A stretch of DNA of 64,000 nt. Origin: Nemertoderma westbladi (Eukaryota; Xenacoelomorpha; Nemertodermatida; Nemertodermatidae). The notes beneath the pieces are model-generated. The model ran no database searches and was not told the DNA's origin. It saw only the letters and a program-made list of their open reading frames with translations. The DNA is taken from the NCBI GenBank assembly GCA_032718475.1, contig JAUCBJ010000844.1:1-64000 (forward strand), in the 5' to 3' direction. The translations under genes were made by a program, and so were the position numbers. This document shows, in pieces, positions 24,356 through 33,700 of this stretch; position 1 is the first letter of the stretch; every line of letters starts with the position of its first letter.

Positions 24356-27300
24356 TCATGCGTCGGTTAGAGTATTTAAGTAATGGCGTTTTACTTGGTG
24401 TTTAAAAGACTCTAGTGTCGTTGCCTCTGTTACACAGTTCGGTAGGGCGTTCCAGAATGCTGGGCCTCGATAGTCGAATGAGTTCTGTGCGAATTTAGTA
24501 TTGTTATGGGGGATCGATGCTTTTGTTCTCGGGGTTCGTGTTGATCGCGTGTTTTTATTGAAGTTAACCATATCTTGGATGTAACTCGGTGAGGTTCCGC
24601 ACTGGGTCTTGTACATAAGAGTTACCAGATTTTGTTGCACTCGATATTCTATTGGTAGCCAGTTTATGGTTTTGTAGTGCGATGGATAGATGTGGCTGCG
24701 GTCCTCTAAAGATAAGCAATATCGAATGCACTTCCGCTGCAGTGCCTCAAGCTTGTTGCGCCAGATTGAGCTGATTGAGTAGAACCAGGCAGCAGCAGCA
24801 TAGTCCATGAGTGGCTGTATCAGCGCGTTACATAGTAGGCGACGTAGGTTGTAGTCTAGTACCCCGGAGAATCGGTAAAGAAATTTTAATCTAGAATTCC
24901 CTTTCTTGACTATCGCGGTGATCATAGACTCTCCGTTCATTGATTGGTCTAGTTTGCAACCCAGGTATGTGACAACAGTTCGGTTCGATATGGGTTTCCC
25001 ATTACAAGTGACTGCTAGTGGTGCACTGGACGCCAAACGTTGGTTCGTTCCAAACAAGATGGTTTCTGTCTTGCCTAAGTGTAGCGTGAGTCGATTGTCT
25101 ATGAGCCAAGACTGGGTGTTTTCGAGATTTCGTGTAAGCGTTTGGGAAATTGTCTCGGCATCTTCTTCTGAAGCTACGTGAGCGAGATCGTCTGCAAACT
25201 TTGGCGTCGGACAGTCTACCGCCTGATCGGAGTCGTTTATTTGCGACAGGAATAACAATACCGGAAGGATCCCGCCCTGGGGTAAGCCATCGTCGAGTGG
25301 AAGTTCGTCGGAGGATGTACCCTGGATACTCACAACCTGGCTGCGTTTCGATAGATATGATTTAAACCAGTTGACTGATGAATTGTCCAGCCCCATGTGT
25401 TTCAGTTTCATTAGAACGATGTCATGGTTTACCGTATCAAATGCTTTCTTTAGGTCTATCAGTACCATTCCTGTCAGCTTTCCGAGATCGGCTGCGTTTT
25501 GTATGTAATTGTCTAGAAATATTAAACAGGTTTCGGTTGAGTATCCTTTTAAGAATCCTGATTGGAGCTTTGATAAAATCTTACTTGATATATAGTATGA
25601 ATAGACCTGGTTATATACCACACGTTCTAGGATTTTGGCGAGGATAGGCAGTAGGGATAGGGGGCGATGGTTTTCTCTCAATATCAGTGAGCCTTTCTTT
25701 TTGTGCACAGGTGTTACCTTAGCTAGTTTCAGGGATGATGGGAAAGTACTTGTTGCTATGGAGACGTTAACAATGTGCGTGATAGATTCCTTGTGGCCGT
25801 CTTTGTATAGTCTTGCGGGCAGTCCGTTGATTCCAGGGCTTTTATTAGTGTTCAGCTTAGACATGATATCAGATACCTCGTCGGTTGTTGTTTGTTGTAT
25901 AGTGAAACTATCTCTTTGAATTCCCATCGATTGGTAGTACCGCGCAACCGAATCTTCCCCGAACCGTCCAGATGGCGGGGGCAGCTGGTTAACTAGTTCC
26001 TTCGCAATTGACGTAAAGAATGTATTAAATGTATCAGCAATTTGTTTTGGTTCGTGTACTAGAGCTCTGCCATTGTGGATTTTTGTTATGGCCGACGACT
26101 TGGTTTTCTTTACTGGCATTCCTAGGGACATTAATGTTTTCCATAGCTTTTTGTGGTCGGTCCTGTTATTTTCGATTTGGGTCCATATGTAGGCTTTCTT
26201 AGCCTCTTTGATGGCGTTAGTGGCAACGTTCCTTTGTTTTTTGAAATCAGTTTCATTTATGACAGTGCGGTTGTGTTTCAGTTTTGAAAATGATTTGTCC
26301 CTTACTATTATCAGCTGTAGAAGTTCCGGTGTAAGCCATGGTTCCGAATGTGTCTTGATTCTTATATCCCTGTTTGGGGCTATTGAATCCAGTATTGAAG
26401 TTAGCTGAGTAGTGAGGACGTTGACGGCTGTGTCGACATCAGTAATTAGACTGATATTCGATATAGCATCGTTGCGCGCTATCACATTGGATACCGCTGC
26501 GGGGGAATATTCCTTATAGCTTCTGGCATTAATTATACGAGGAGGAACTGCATCCGGTTTGACTTTCTTTCTAGTTATATGAACTATGTAGTGGTCGCTG
26601 ATACCAACCTCAATAACACCATAGTCAGTAACCTTGTCAGCCAATGATGTAGTGTAGATGTGGTCTATGAGGGTAGCTGTTGTGTTGGTTACACGAGTGG
26701 CCTCCTTGATAATCTGTTTTGCACCAACCGAGTTGCAGTAAGAAATGACTACATTTTTGTCCCCAATCTGTCTGGGGTCATTCGATAACATATCGACGTT
26801 CACATCACCCAGAATGAAAATTTCGCGTAGTTCACCGATGCTTCCAATTCCTGTTTCTAGAGTGTTGATGAAGTGTGTAACTGAAGATGATGGTGGACGA
26901 TAAACCGAGCCGATTAGGATTCTAGGTGTTTGTGGGAGTAGGAGAAAACCAAACAGTCCTTCAATATCCAGATTATTTAGTGTATCACAGGGTTCCAGTG
27001 TTAGATTATTTTTCGTATAGATAGCTACACCTCCGTGTCCATTTTCTATTCTGTCTTTCCTTGTGACATAGTATCCGGATATTTCTATCTCATTGTCCGA
27101 CACTGAGTCATCTAACCACGTCTCAGAAACAGTAATTATGTGTAAGTTTGCCATTCTTGCTATGATCCGCAGTTCTTGTAATTTGCTTTTCAAACTTTGA
27201 ACATTTAGGTGAATTATATGGATCCCAGGGCGATTAAACTTCGTAATCCATGGGTAAAGTTCGTGACGCGGCGCGGCAGACCCAGCCGGGGTCCGGTGTG

Positions 27301-27697
27301 GTGCTACAGACCCGGCCGGGGTCCGGTGAGGCGCCACAGACCCTGCTGGGGTCCGGTGTGGCGCGACAGACCCTGCCGGGGTCCGGTGTGGTGCGGTAGA
27401 CCCTGTCGGGGTCCGTTGTGGCGCTACAGACCCTGCCAGGGTCCGGAGTGGCGCAGTAGACCCTGTCGGGGTCCGTTGTGGCGCTACAGACCCTGCCGGG
27501 GTCTGGAGTGGCACGGTAGACCCTACCAGGGTCCGGTGTGGCGCGCTAGACCCTGCCGAGGTCTGGTGTGGCGCCACAGGCCCTCCCGGGGTCCGGTGTG
27601 GCGCCATAGACCCAGCCGGGGTCCGGTGTGGCGTGACAGACCCAGCCGGGGTCCGCTGTGGCGCGACAGACCCAGCAGTGGTCTGGTGCGGACATAG
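24356..27697 (-). CDS. LINE ORF2: AP-endonuclease/reverse transcriptase polyprotein
   Basis: It nicks target DNA and copies the element RNA by target-primed reverse transcription. Positions below count from Met at 27607. Residues 1-110 are ~10-residue Ala-Pro-His-Arg-Thr-Pro repeats encoded by a 30-bp minisatellite. The AP-type endonuclease spans about 130-345, with HLNVQSL, SETWLD, LGDVNVD and SDH present. The RT spans about 600-850: LAKVTPVHKKKG, motif A IDLKKAFDTVNH (~717), motif B GLPQGG (~773; GVPQGS is more usual) and catalytic FADD (~803). The C-terminal region ends near codon 1083. No frame break is seen. The frame is open back to the ORF1 stop (27700-27698), so the true start is uncertain: Met 27607, or UGA readthrough from ORF1. 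The clade (CR1/L2 side of Jockey) is judged from motif wording only. Confidence 0.92.
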   Translation of the reverse strand, partial: LCPHQTTAGSVAPQRTPAGSVTPHRTPAGSMAPHRTPGGPVAPHQTSAGSSAPHRTLVGSTVPLQTPAGSVAPQRTPTGSTAPLRTLAGSVAPQRTPTGSTAPHRTPAGSVAPHRTPAGSVAPHRTPAGSVAPHRTPAGSAAPRHELYPWITKFNRPGIHIIHLNVQSLKSKLQELRIIARMANLHIITVSETWLDDSVSDNEIEISGYYVTRKDRIENGHGGVAIYTKNNLTLEPCDTLNNLDIEGLFGFLLLPQTPRILIGSVYRPPSSSVTHFINTLETGIGSIGELREIFILGDVNVDMLSNDPRQIGDKNVVISYCNSVGAKQIIKEATRVTNTTATLIDHIYTTSLADKVTDYGVIEVGISDHYIVHITRKKVKPDAVPPRIINARSYKEYSPAAVSNVIARNDAISNISLITDVDTAVNVLTTQLTSILDSIAPNRDIRIKTHSEPWLTPELLQLIIVRDKSFSKLKHNRTVINETDFKKQRNVATNAIKEAKKAYIWTQIENNRTDHKKLWKTLMSLGMPVKKTKSSAITKIHNGRALVHEPKQIADTFNTFFTSIAKELVNQLPPPSGRFGEDSVARYYQSMGIQRDSFTIQQTTTDEVSDIMSKLNTNKSPGINGLPARLYKDGHKESITHIVNVSIATSTFPSSLKLAKVTPVHKKKGSLILRENHRPLSLLPILAKILERVVYNQVYSYYISSKILSKLQSGFLKGYSTETCLIFLDNYIQNAADLGKLTGMVLIDLKKAFDTVNHDIVLMKLKHMGLDNSSVNWFKSYLSKRSQVVSIQGTSSDELPLDDGLPQGGILPVLLFLSQINDSDQAVDCPTPKFADDLAHVASEEDAETISQTLTRNLENTQSWLIDNRLTLHLGKTETILFGTNQRLASSAPLAVTCNGKPISNRTVVTYLGCKLDQSMNGESMITAIVKKGNSRLKFLYRFSGVLDYNLRRLLCNALIQPLMDYAAAAWFYSISSIWRNKLEALQRKCIRYCLSLEDRSHIYPSHYKTINWLPIEYRVQQNLVTLMYKTQCGTSPSYIQDMVNFNKNTRSTRTPRTKASIPHNNTKFAQNSFDYRGPAFWNALPNCVTEATTLESFKHQVKRHYLNTLTDA
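27270..27690 (-). repeat. 30-bp coding minisatellite at the ORF1/ORF2 boundary
   Basis: About 14 units of 30 bp, recognisable by the recurring CAGACCC and GGGGTCCGGTGTGG words (plus strand). They encode a 10-residue repeat (consensus SVAPHRTPAG) in the ORF2 frame. The period is a multiple of 3, so copy number can change without breaking ORF2. Other frames are open too, producing spurious ORFs on both strands. Confidence 0.9.
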
Positions 27698-27700
27698 TCA
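27695..27700 (-). promoter_or_regulatory. Candidate leaky stop: UGA-CUA between ORF1 and ORF2
   Basis: ORF1 ends in TGA directly followed by CTA, and ORF2 continues in the same frame with no further stop. UGA CUA is a known stop-codon readthrough context. That it acts so here is inference. Reinitiation at Met 27607 is the alternative. Confidence 0.5.
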
Positions 27701-28897
27701 GTATGTGTCTCTGGTGGATACAGATCTACTCGTTGATCTGCTGCGAGGTTCGAGGGACTGTGTTGGGGTAACTTCTGTACCATCGGAGTCAGTAGGCTGT
27801 GTGTGACCAGGTTGGGTTAGAGGCACTCCTTCAACGACGTGGCCGTGGTGGATAATCCATCGTTTTTCTGGTCTTGTCGCTTGCATAGTACGTCGTTCTT
27901 TGCGCAGTTCAAACTGTAGCCGACTTTCCTCTGGGGTGTAGTCCGGCGAGATGTAAAGGTTTTTGAGGTGCTCGATTTGGCGTAGTTCGCGGGCTTTCCG
28001 CAGGAGAATACTTCGTTTCTCATGCGGTATTGTGACTACTAGTGGTTGTGGCTGGTTGGTTTGTTGTTTTCCAACACGTCTTGTTGTTATCTCGTCGCGG
28101 TTCAATGAAACACCCAGTGTGTCAGCGATATCGATTACCACTTTCTTGTCATCTACGTCAGTTGATCCTTTTATGACAATGTTGCATTTCCTTTTATTCT
28201 GTTCCGCCTCTTCATGTTTTAATTGTCTCGTTAGAACAGCTAGGTTTGTTGGTTGACTCGTCTTTTTGGCCTTGGATGCGTAGGTTGTCCACTCCCCTGA
28301 GTCGTTGCCAGGTTCAACGTTTGCAACTGCTGCGACTGATTCTTCTATTTTTGTTTGTAGCTCTTCAACATTGTTTTCGATGTCCACTCGCAGTTCTTTG
28401 AGCCTGGTGGCCGTAGCTTGTTTGTTGTCCTTCGTATTTTTCTCAAGTTGTGTAATACCCAACTCAAGCTTGTTTGATTTTGTTCCAGCTACATCTAGTT
28501 GTTGTTGGAGTAGCTGAATTTTCTCGTTTAGTCGCGATTCGACGTTCTCGAGGTCTTTCGAGGCTCGGGACAATCGTTTACCAACGCATCGGCCACAGTA
28601 AAAATCTATCTGCCCAAAGTCTGTTCCAGTCGCTGCAATGCATATCATTGCGATTGTACAGTTTCCTCCGGAGCAATATACTTCGATTTCATCGTGGCCG
28701 TCGTTCCGTAGTGGACCAGTGGCGGTTTGTTTGGGCAGCTGTTTTTATGGCGGAAAGTCGGAATTAGTTGTTTTGTTTTCCCTTTTTTCCGTCGCCGAGT
28801 TGCTTGTTGAGCCGGGAGAAGTTAGTCGGCGATTGGCGACAGCATTAATGCTCTGGCGACGCCTACCACTTCCGGCCGGTTGTGACGTCGATGACAT
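27698..28897 (-). pseudogene. LINE ORF1: PHD-like/coiled-coil RNA-binding protein, one in-frame stop
   Basis: From ATG at 28897-28895 the frame runs 400 codons to TGA (27700-27698), broken only by TAA at 28747-28745. Residues 1-50 are Ser/Arg-rich. After the stop a Cys cluster (VYCSGGNC, MICIAAT, FYCGRC) resembles the PHD-like finger of CR1-type ORF1 proteins, with some ligands missing. A long coiled coil follows (ASKDLENVESRLNEKIQLLQ onward). Next comes a basic domain with KRKCNIVIKGS and ISPDYTPEE, typical of ORF1/transposase-22-like nucleic-acid chaperones. The tail is Ser/Arg-rich. If translation begins at Met 28648, after the stop, a 316-residue protein lacking most of the finger could still be made. 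ORF1 would coat element RNA in the RNP. Confidence 0.8.
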
Positions 28898-29071
28898 GTT
28901 TATCTCGTAGATTATCAGTTGCCGTTCCAGTAGTTCCGGAATATCGTTTTAAGCATACAAAGTTCCACTCCAGGCATAAAACTAAAACTGTTCTGTTTAT
29001 TAGCCAATATTTAAATAATGGATGGTTGAAACGTAAGAGACTGGTATGTAAGCTAACCTATATCTAACTAA

Positions 29072-29154
29072 ACTACTACATACCGGTACCGGTACTACTA
29101 CATACCGGTACCGGTACTACTACATACCAGTACCGGTACTACTACATACCGGTA
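29072..29154. repeat. 22-bp tandem repeat, about 4 copies
   Basis: Units begin ACTACTACATACC and contain the 12-bp palindrome ACCGGTACCGGT. A single related unit lies at 23,741-23,765 on the other side of the LINE. Confidence 0.85.
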
Positions 29155-29667
29155 CATTCCCGAATAGCTGTTGTTGGACCTATTTTTAAATATTCTATTG
29201 TTCTCGTTTGAATTATTTTATTGATTGATAATTTTGCCACTGAAGACGCGCGGAAAGCGCGAAATGCCTGGACTATTTCATATATTTTATATTTTTATTA
29301 CGCGGTAAAGACCCTTTGTCATACAACAACAATTAACTGAATAACATGTACACGTCGCTCTTTTCATCTACTTAACTATATGAACAGGAGTGGGTGGCCG
29401 TGGCACCGACACTGGGTTTGTGTGAATCAGGGATGATATTACACGCATGCGGTATAATTCAATGCTGTCATCGCTTGGCGGGTCTGCTCTGCATTGGTGT
29501 TTAGACCCACATAAGGCGGAAATCGGCAGATGTAAACCCTACACTGGAAATTGTGGTGCTGTAGACTCGGAAGAGGGGAGGGGCACTCTGAAGGTGGGAT
29601 GCAGAATTGCAGAATCTCTCTTTCTCGAGGGCAATCCAGCCCTTATAAATATATACCGGGAACTAAC
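29155..29667. other. Intronic sequence between LINE and zinc-finger exon
   Basis: Apart from the hammerhead-like motif no element is recognised. In minus sense, 29,667-29,540 would remain open as an extension of the exon (to TAG at about 29,539). An unspliced transcript could therefore end the protein here. Confidence 0.4.
29236..29275 (+). ncRNA. Hammerhead-ribozyme-like core (incomplete)
   Basis: CTGAAGA (29240-29246) matches the CUGANGA core. It is followed by a CGCGC/GCGCG stem with a GGAAA loop, then AAATGCC. Such text is familiar from hammerheads of Penelope-like elements. The flanking stem I/III halves are not convincing, so it may be a relic or chance. Confidence 0.25.
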
Positions 29668-29834
29668 CGGTGGAGGTTCGTGTACTTTCATATGATCTGT
29701 TAACTCCTCAGCAGTATAAAAGATTTCGTCGCATTTATTACACCTGTGTTGGGGTCCGTGTACCGAATTCCAATGAGTGTCTAATTCATCTTTGGTAGCG
29801 AATCTCTGGTCGCATTTATCGCAGGGGAATGGAA
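29668..29834 (-). CDS. Exon: two C2H2 zinc fingers
   Basis: The acceptor TTTTTAG ends at 29,835; the donor GTTAGT starts at 29,667. It enters in phase 1 and leaves in phase 0. Finger 1 reads CDKCDQRFATKDELDTHWNS then VH (C-x2-C-x12-H-x4-H). Finger 2 reads CNKCDEIFYTAEELTDHMKV then H (C-x2-C-x12-H-x3-H). The end is EPPP. Role: C2H2 nuclear protein, probably nucleic-acid binding; no paralogue is identified. The upstream intron is the 26-kb 24-bp array; the downstream intron holds the LINE. If the donor is skipped, translation reaches TAG after about 43 more codons, so an alternative C-terminus is possible. Confidence 0.85.
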
Positions 29835-30054
29835 CTAAAAATTTAAACAATTAATAATTTTATTTAAAAGTTTTAACTCATCTTGTAGTATCAAGAAGTG
29901 ATATTTTGTAACGTTTCGATAAATCAACTATAATTTATACAGGTAGCCGTACTACAATACCATTATTAATACCAGTACTATAATACCATAATCTGCACCA
30001 GTACTACATACAAGTACTGGTATAAAGTATAGTATTATATATATTGTATATTGT
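29835..30054. other. 3' end of the 26-kb intron
   Basis: AT-rich, with ACCAGTACTA-type words related to the 22-bp repeat. It includes the T-rich tract before the acceptor of the 29668-29834 exon. No exon is seen. Confidence 0.5.
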
Positions 30055-30749
30055 ATTATACTTACTGTAATAGCAAACTTTATACTTACTATAATAGCAA
30101 ACTTTATACTTACTGTAATAGCAAACTTTATACTTACTATAATAGCAAACTTTAGACTTACTGTAATAGCAAACTTTATACTTACTATAATAGCAAACTT
30201 TATACTTACTGTAATAGCAAACTTTATACTTACTGTAATAGCAAACTTTATACTTACTGTAATAGCAAACTTTATACTTACTATAATAGCAAACTTTATA
30301 CTTACTATAATAGCAAACTTTAGACTTACTGTAATAGCAAACTTTATACTTACTGTAATAGCAAACTTTATACTTACTGTAATAGCAAACTTTATACTTA
30401 CTATAATAGCAAACTTTATACTTACTGTAATAGCAAACTTTATACTTACAGTAACAGCAAACCTTATACTTACTGTAATAGCAAACCTTATACGTACTGT
30501 AATAGCAAACTTTATACTTACTGTAATAGCAAACTTTATACTTACTGTAATAGCAAACCTTATACTTACTGCAATAGCAAACTTTATACTTACTGCAATA
30601 GCAAACTTTATACTTACTATAATAGCAAACTTTATACTTACTGTAATAGCAAACTATACTTACTATAATAGCAAACTTTATACTTACTGTAATAGCAAAC
30701 TTTATACTTACTGTAATAGCAAACTTTATACTTACTGTAATAGCAAACT

Positions 30750-33700
30750 TTATACTTACTGTAATAGCAAACTTTATACTTACTGTAATAGCAAACTTTA
30801 TACTTACTGTAATAGCAAACTTTATACTTACTATAATAGCAAACTTTATACTTACTGTAATAGCAAACTTTATACTTACTATAATAGCAAACTTTATACT
30901 TACTGTAATAGCAAACTTTATACTTACTGTAATAGCAAACTTTACAATTACTGAATAGCAAACTTTATACTTACTGTAATAGCAAACTTTATACTTACTG
31001 TAATAGCAAACCTTATACTTGCTGTAATAGCAAACTTTATACTTACTGTAATAGCAAACTTTATACTTACTGTAATAGCAAACTTTATACTTACTATAAT
31101 AGCAAACTTTATACTTACTGTAATAGCAAACTTTATACTTACTATAATAGCAAACTTTATACTTACTGTAATAGCAAACCTTATACTTACTGCAATAGCA
31201 AACTTTATACTTACTGCAATAGCAAACTTTATACTTACTATAATAGCAAACTTTATACTTACTGTAATAGCAAACTATACTTACTATAATAGCAAACTTT
31301 ATACTTACTGTAATAGCAAACTTTATACTTACTGTAATAGCAAACTTTATACTTACTGTAATAGCAAACTTTATACTTACTGTAATAGCAAACTTTATAC
31401 TTACTGTAATAGCAAACTTTATACTTACTGTAATAGCAAACTTTATACTTACTATAATAGCAAACTTTATACTTACTGTAATAGCAAACTTTATACTTAC
31501 TATAATAGCAAACTTTATACTTACTGTAATAGCAAACTTTATACTTACTGTAATAGCAAACTTTACACTTACTGAATAGCAAACTTTATACTTACTGTAA
31601 TAGCAAACTTTATACTTACTGTAATAGCAAACCTTATACTTGCTGTAATAGCAAACTTTATACTTACTGTAATAGCAAACTTTATACTTACTGTAATAGC
31701 AAACTTTATACTTACTATAATAGCAAACTTTATACTTACTGTAATAGCAAACTTTATACTTACTGTATTAGCAAATTTTATACTTACTGTAATAGCAAAC
31801 TTTATACTTACTGTAATAGCAAACTTTATACTTACTGTATTAGCAAATTTTATACTTACTGTAATAGCAAACTTTACACTTACTGAATAGCAAACTTTAT
31901 ACTTACTGTAATAGCAAACTTTATACTTACTGTAATAGCAAACCTTATACTTGCTGTAATAGCAAACTTTATACTTTATACTTACTGTAATAGCAAACTT
32001 TATACTTACTGTAATAGCAAACTTTATACTTACTATAATAGCAAACTTTATACTTACTGTAATAGCAAACTTTATACTTACTATAATAGCAAACTTTATA
32101 CTTACTGTAATAGCAAACTTTATACTTACTGTAATAGCAAACCTTATACTTGCTGTAATAGCAAACTTTATACTTACTGTAATAGCAAACTTTATACTTA
32201 CTGTAATAGCAAACTTTATACTTACAGTAATAGCAAACCTTATACTTACTGTAATAGCAAACTTTATACTTACTGTAATAGCAAACCTTATACTTGCTGT
32301 AATAGCAAACTTTATACTTACTGTAATAGCAAACTTTATACTTACAGTAATAGCAAACTTTATACTTACTGTAATAGCAAACTTTATACTTACTATAATA
32401 GCAAACTTTATACTTACTGTAATAGCAAACTTTATACTTACAGTAATAGCAAACCTTATACTTACTGTAATAGCAAACTTTATACTTACTGTAATAGCAA
32501 ACTTTATACTTACTGCAATAGCAAACTTTATACTTACTGTAATAGCAAACTTTATACTTACAGTAATAGCAAACTTTATACTTACTGTAATAGCAAACCT
32601 TATACTTACTGTAATAGCAAACTTTATACTTACTGTAATAGCAAACTTTATACTTACTGCAATAGCAAACTTTATACTTACTGTAATAGCAAACTTTATA
32701 CTTACAGTAATAGCAAACTTTATACTTACTGTAATAGCAAACTTTATACTTACTATAATAGCAAACTTTATACTTACTGTAATAGCAAACTTTATACTTA
32801 CTGTAATAGCAAACTTTATACTTACTGTAATAGCAAACTTTATACTTACTGTAATAGCAAACTTTATACTTACTGTAATAGCAAACTTTATACTTACTAT
32901 AATAGCAAACCTTATACTTACTGTAATAGTAAACTTTATACTTACTGTAATAGCAAACTTTATACTTACTGTAATAGCAAACTTTATACTTACTATAATA
33001 GCAAACTTTATACTTACTGTAATAGCAAACTTTATACTTACTATAATAGCAAACCTTATACTTACTGTAATAGCAAACTTTATACTTACTGTAATAGCAA
33101 ACTTTATACTTACTGTAATAGCAAACTTTATACTTACTGTAATAGCAAACTTTATACTTACTGTAATAGCAAACTTTATACTTACTATAATAGCAAACCT
33201 TATACGTACTGTAATAGCAAACTTTATACTTACTGTAATAGCAAACTTTATACTTACTGTAATAGCAAACTTTATACTTACTGTAATAGCAAACTTTATA
33301 CTTACTGTAATAGCAAACTTTATACTTACTGTAATAGCAAACTTTATACTTACTGTAATAGCAAACTTTATACTTACTATAATAGCAAACCTTATACGTA
33401 CTGTAATAGCAAACTTTATACTTACTGTAATAGCAAACTTTATACTTACTGTAATAGCAAACTTTATACTTACTGTAATAGCAAACTTTATACTTACAGT
33501 AATAGCAAACTTTATACTTACTGTAATAGCAAACTTTAGACTTACTGTAATAGCAAACTTTATACTTACTGTAATAGCAAACTTTATACTTACTGTAATA
33601 GCAAACCTTATACTTGCTGTAATAGCAAACTTTATACTTACTGTATTAGCAAATTTTATACTTACTGTAATAGCAAACTTTACACTTACTGAATAGCAAA

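Larger units (their letters stand above)
23940..29070 (-). mobile_element. Near-complete CR1/L2-like non-LTR retrotransposon
   Basis: It has two same-strand ORFs (ORF1 28897-27698, ORF2 27697-24356), a 3' UTR with an internal ~90-bp duplication and a terminal hairpin, and an endonuclease-RT protein of the Jockey/CR1 group. It sits in the sense orientation in the intron between the 29668-29834 and 22817-22898 exons. Outer limits are estimated: the 3' end from the hairpin near 23,966-23,995, the 5' end from the 22-bp repeat at 29,072. No poly-A or clear target-site duplication was identified. With one stop codon in ORF1 and an uninterrupted ORF2, it is a young copy. Confidence 0.85.

Noticed and set aside
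27209-27783. ORFs at 27209-27697 (+) and 27523-27783 (-)
   Set aside because: Shadow frames of the 30-bp repeat in LINE ORF2; the other plus-strand ORFs across 24906-28910 are likewise antisense shadows.
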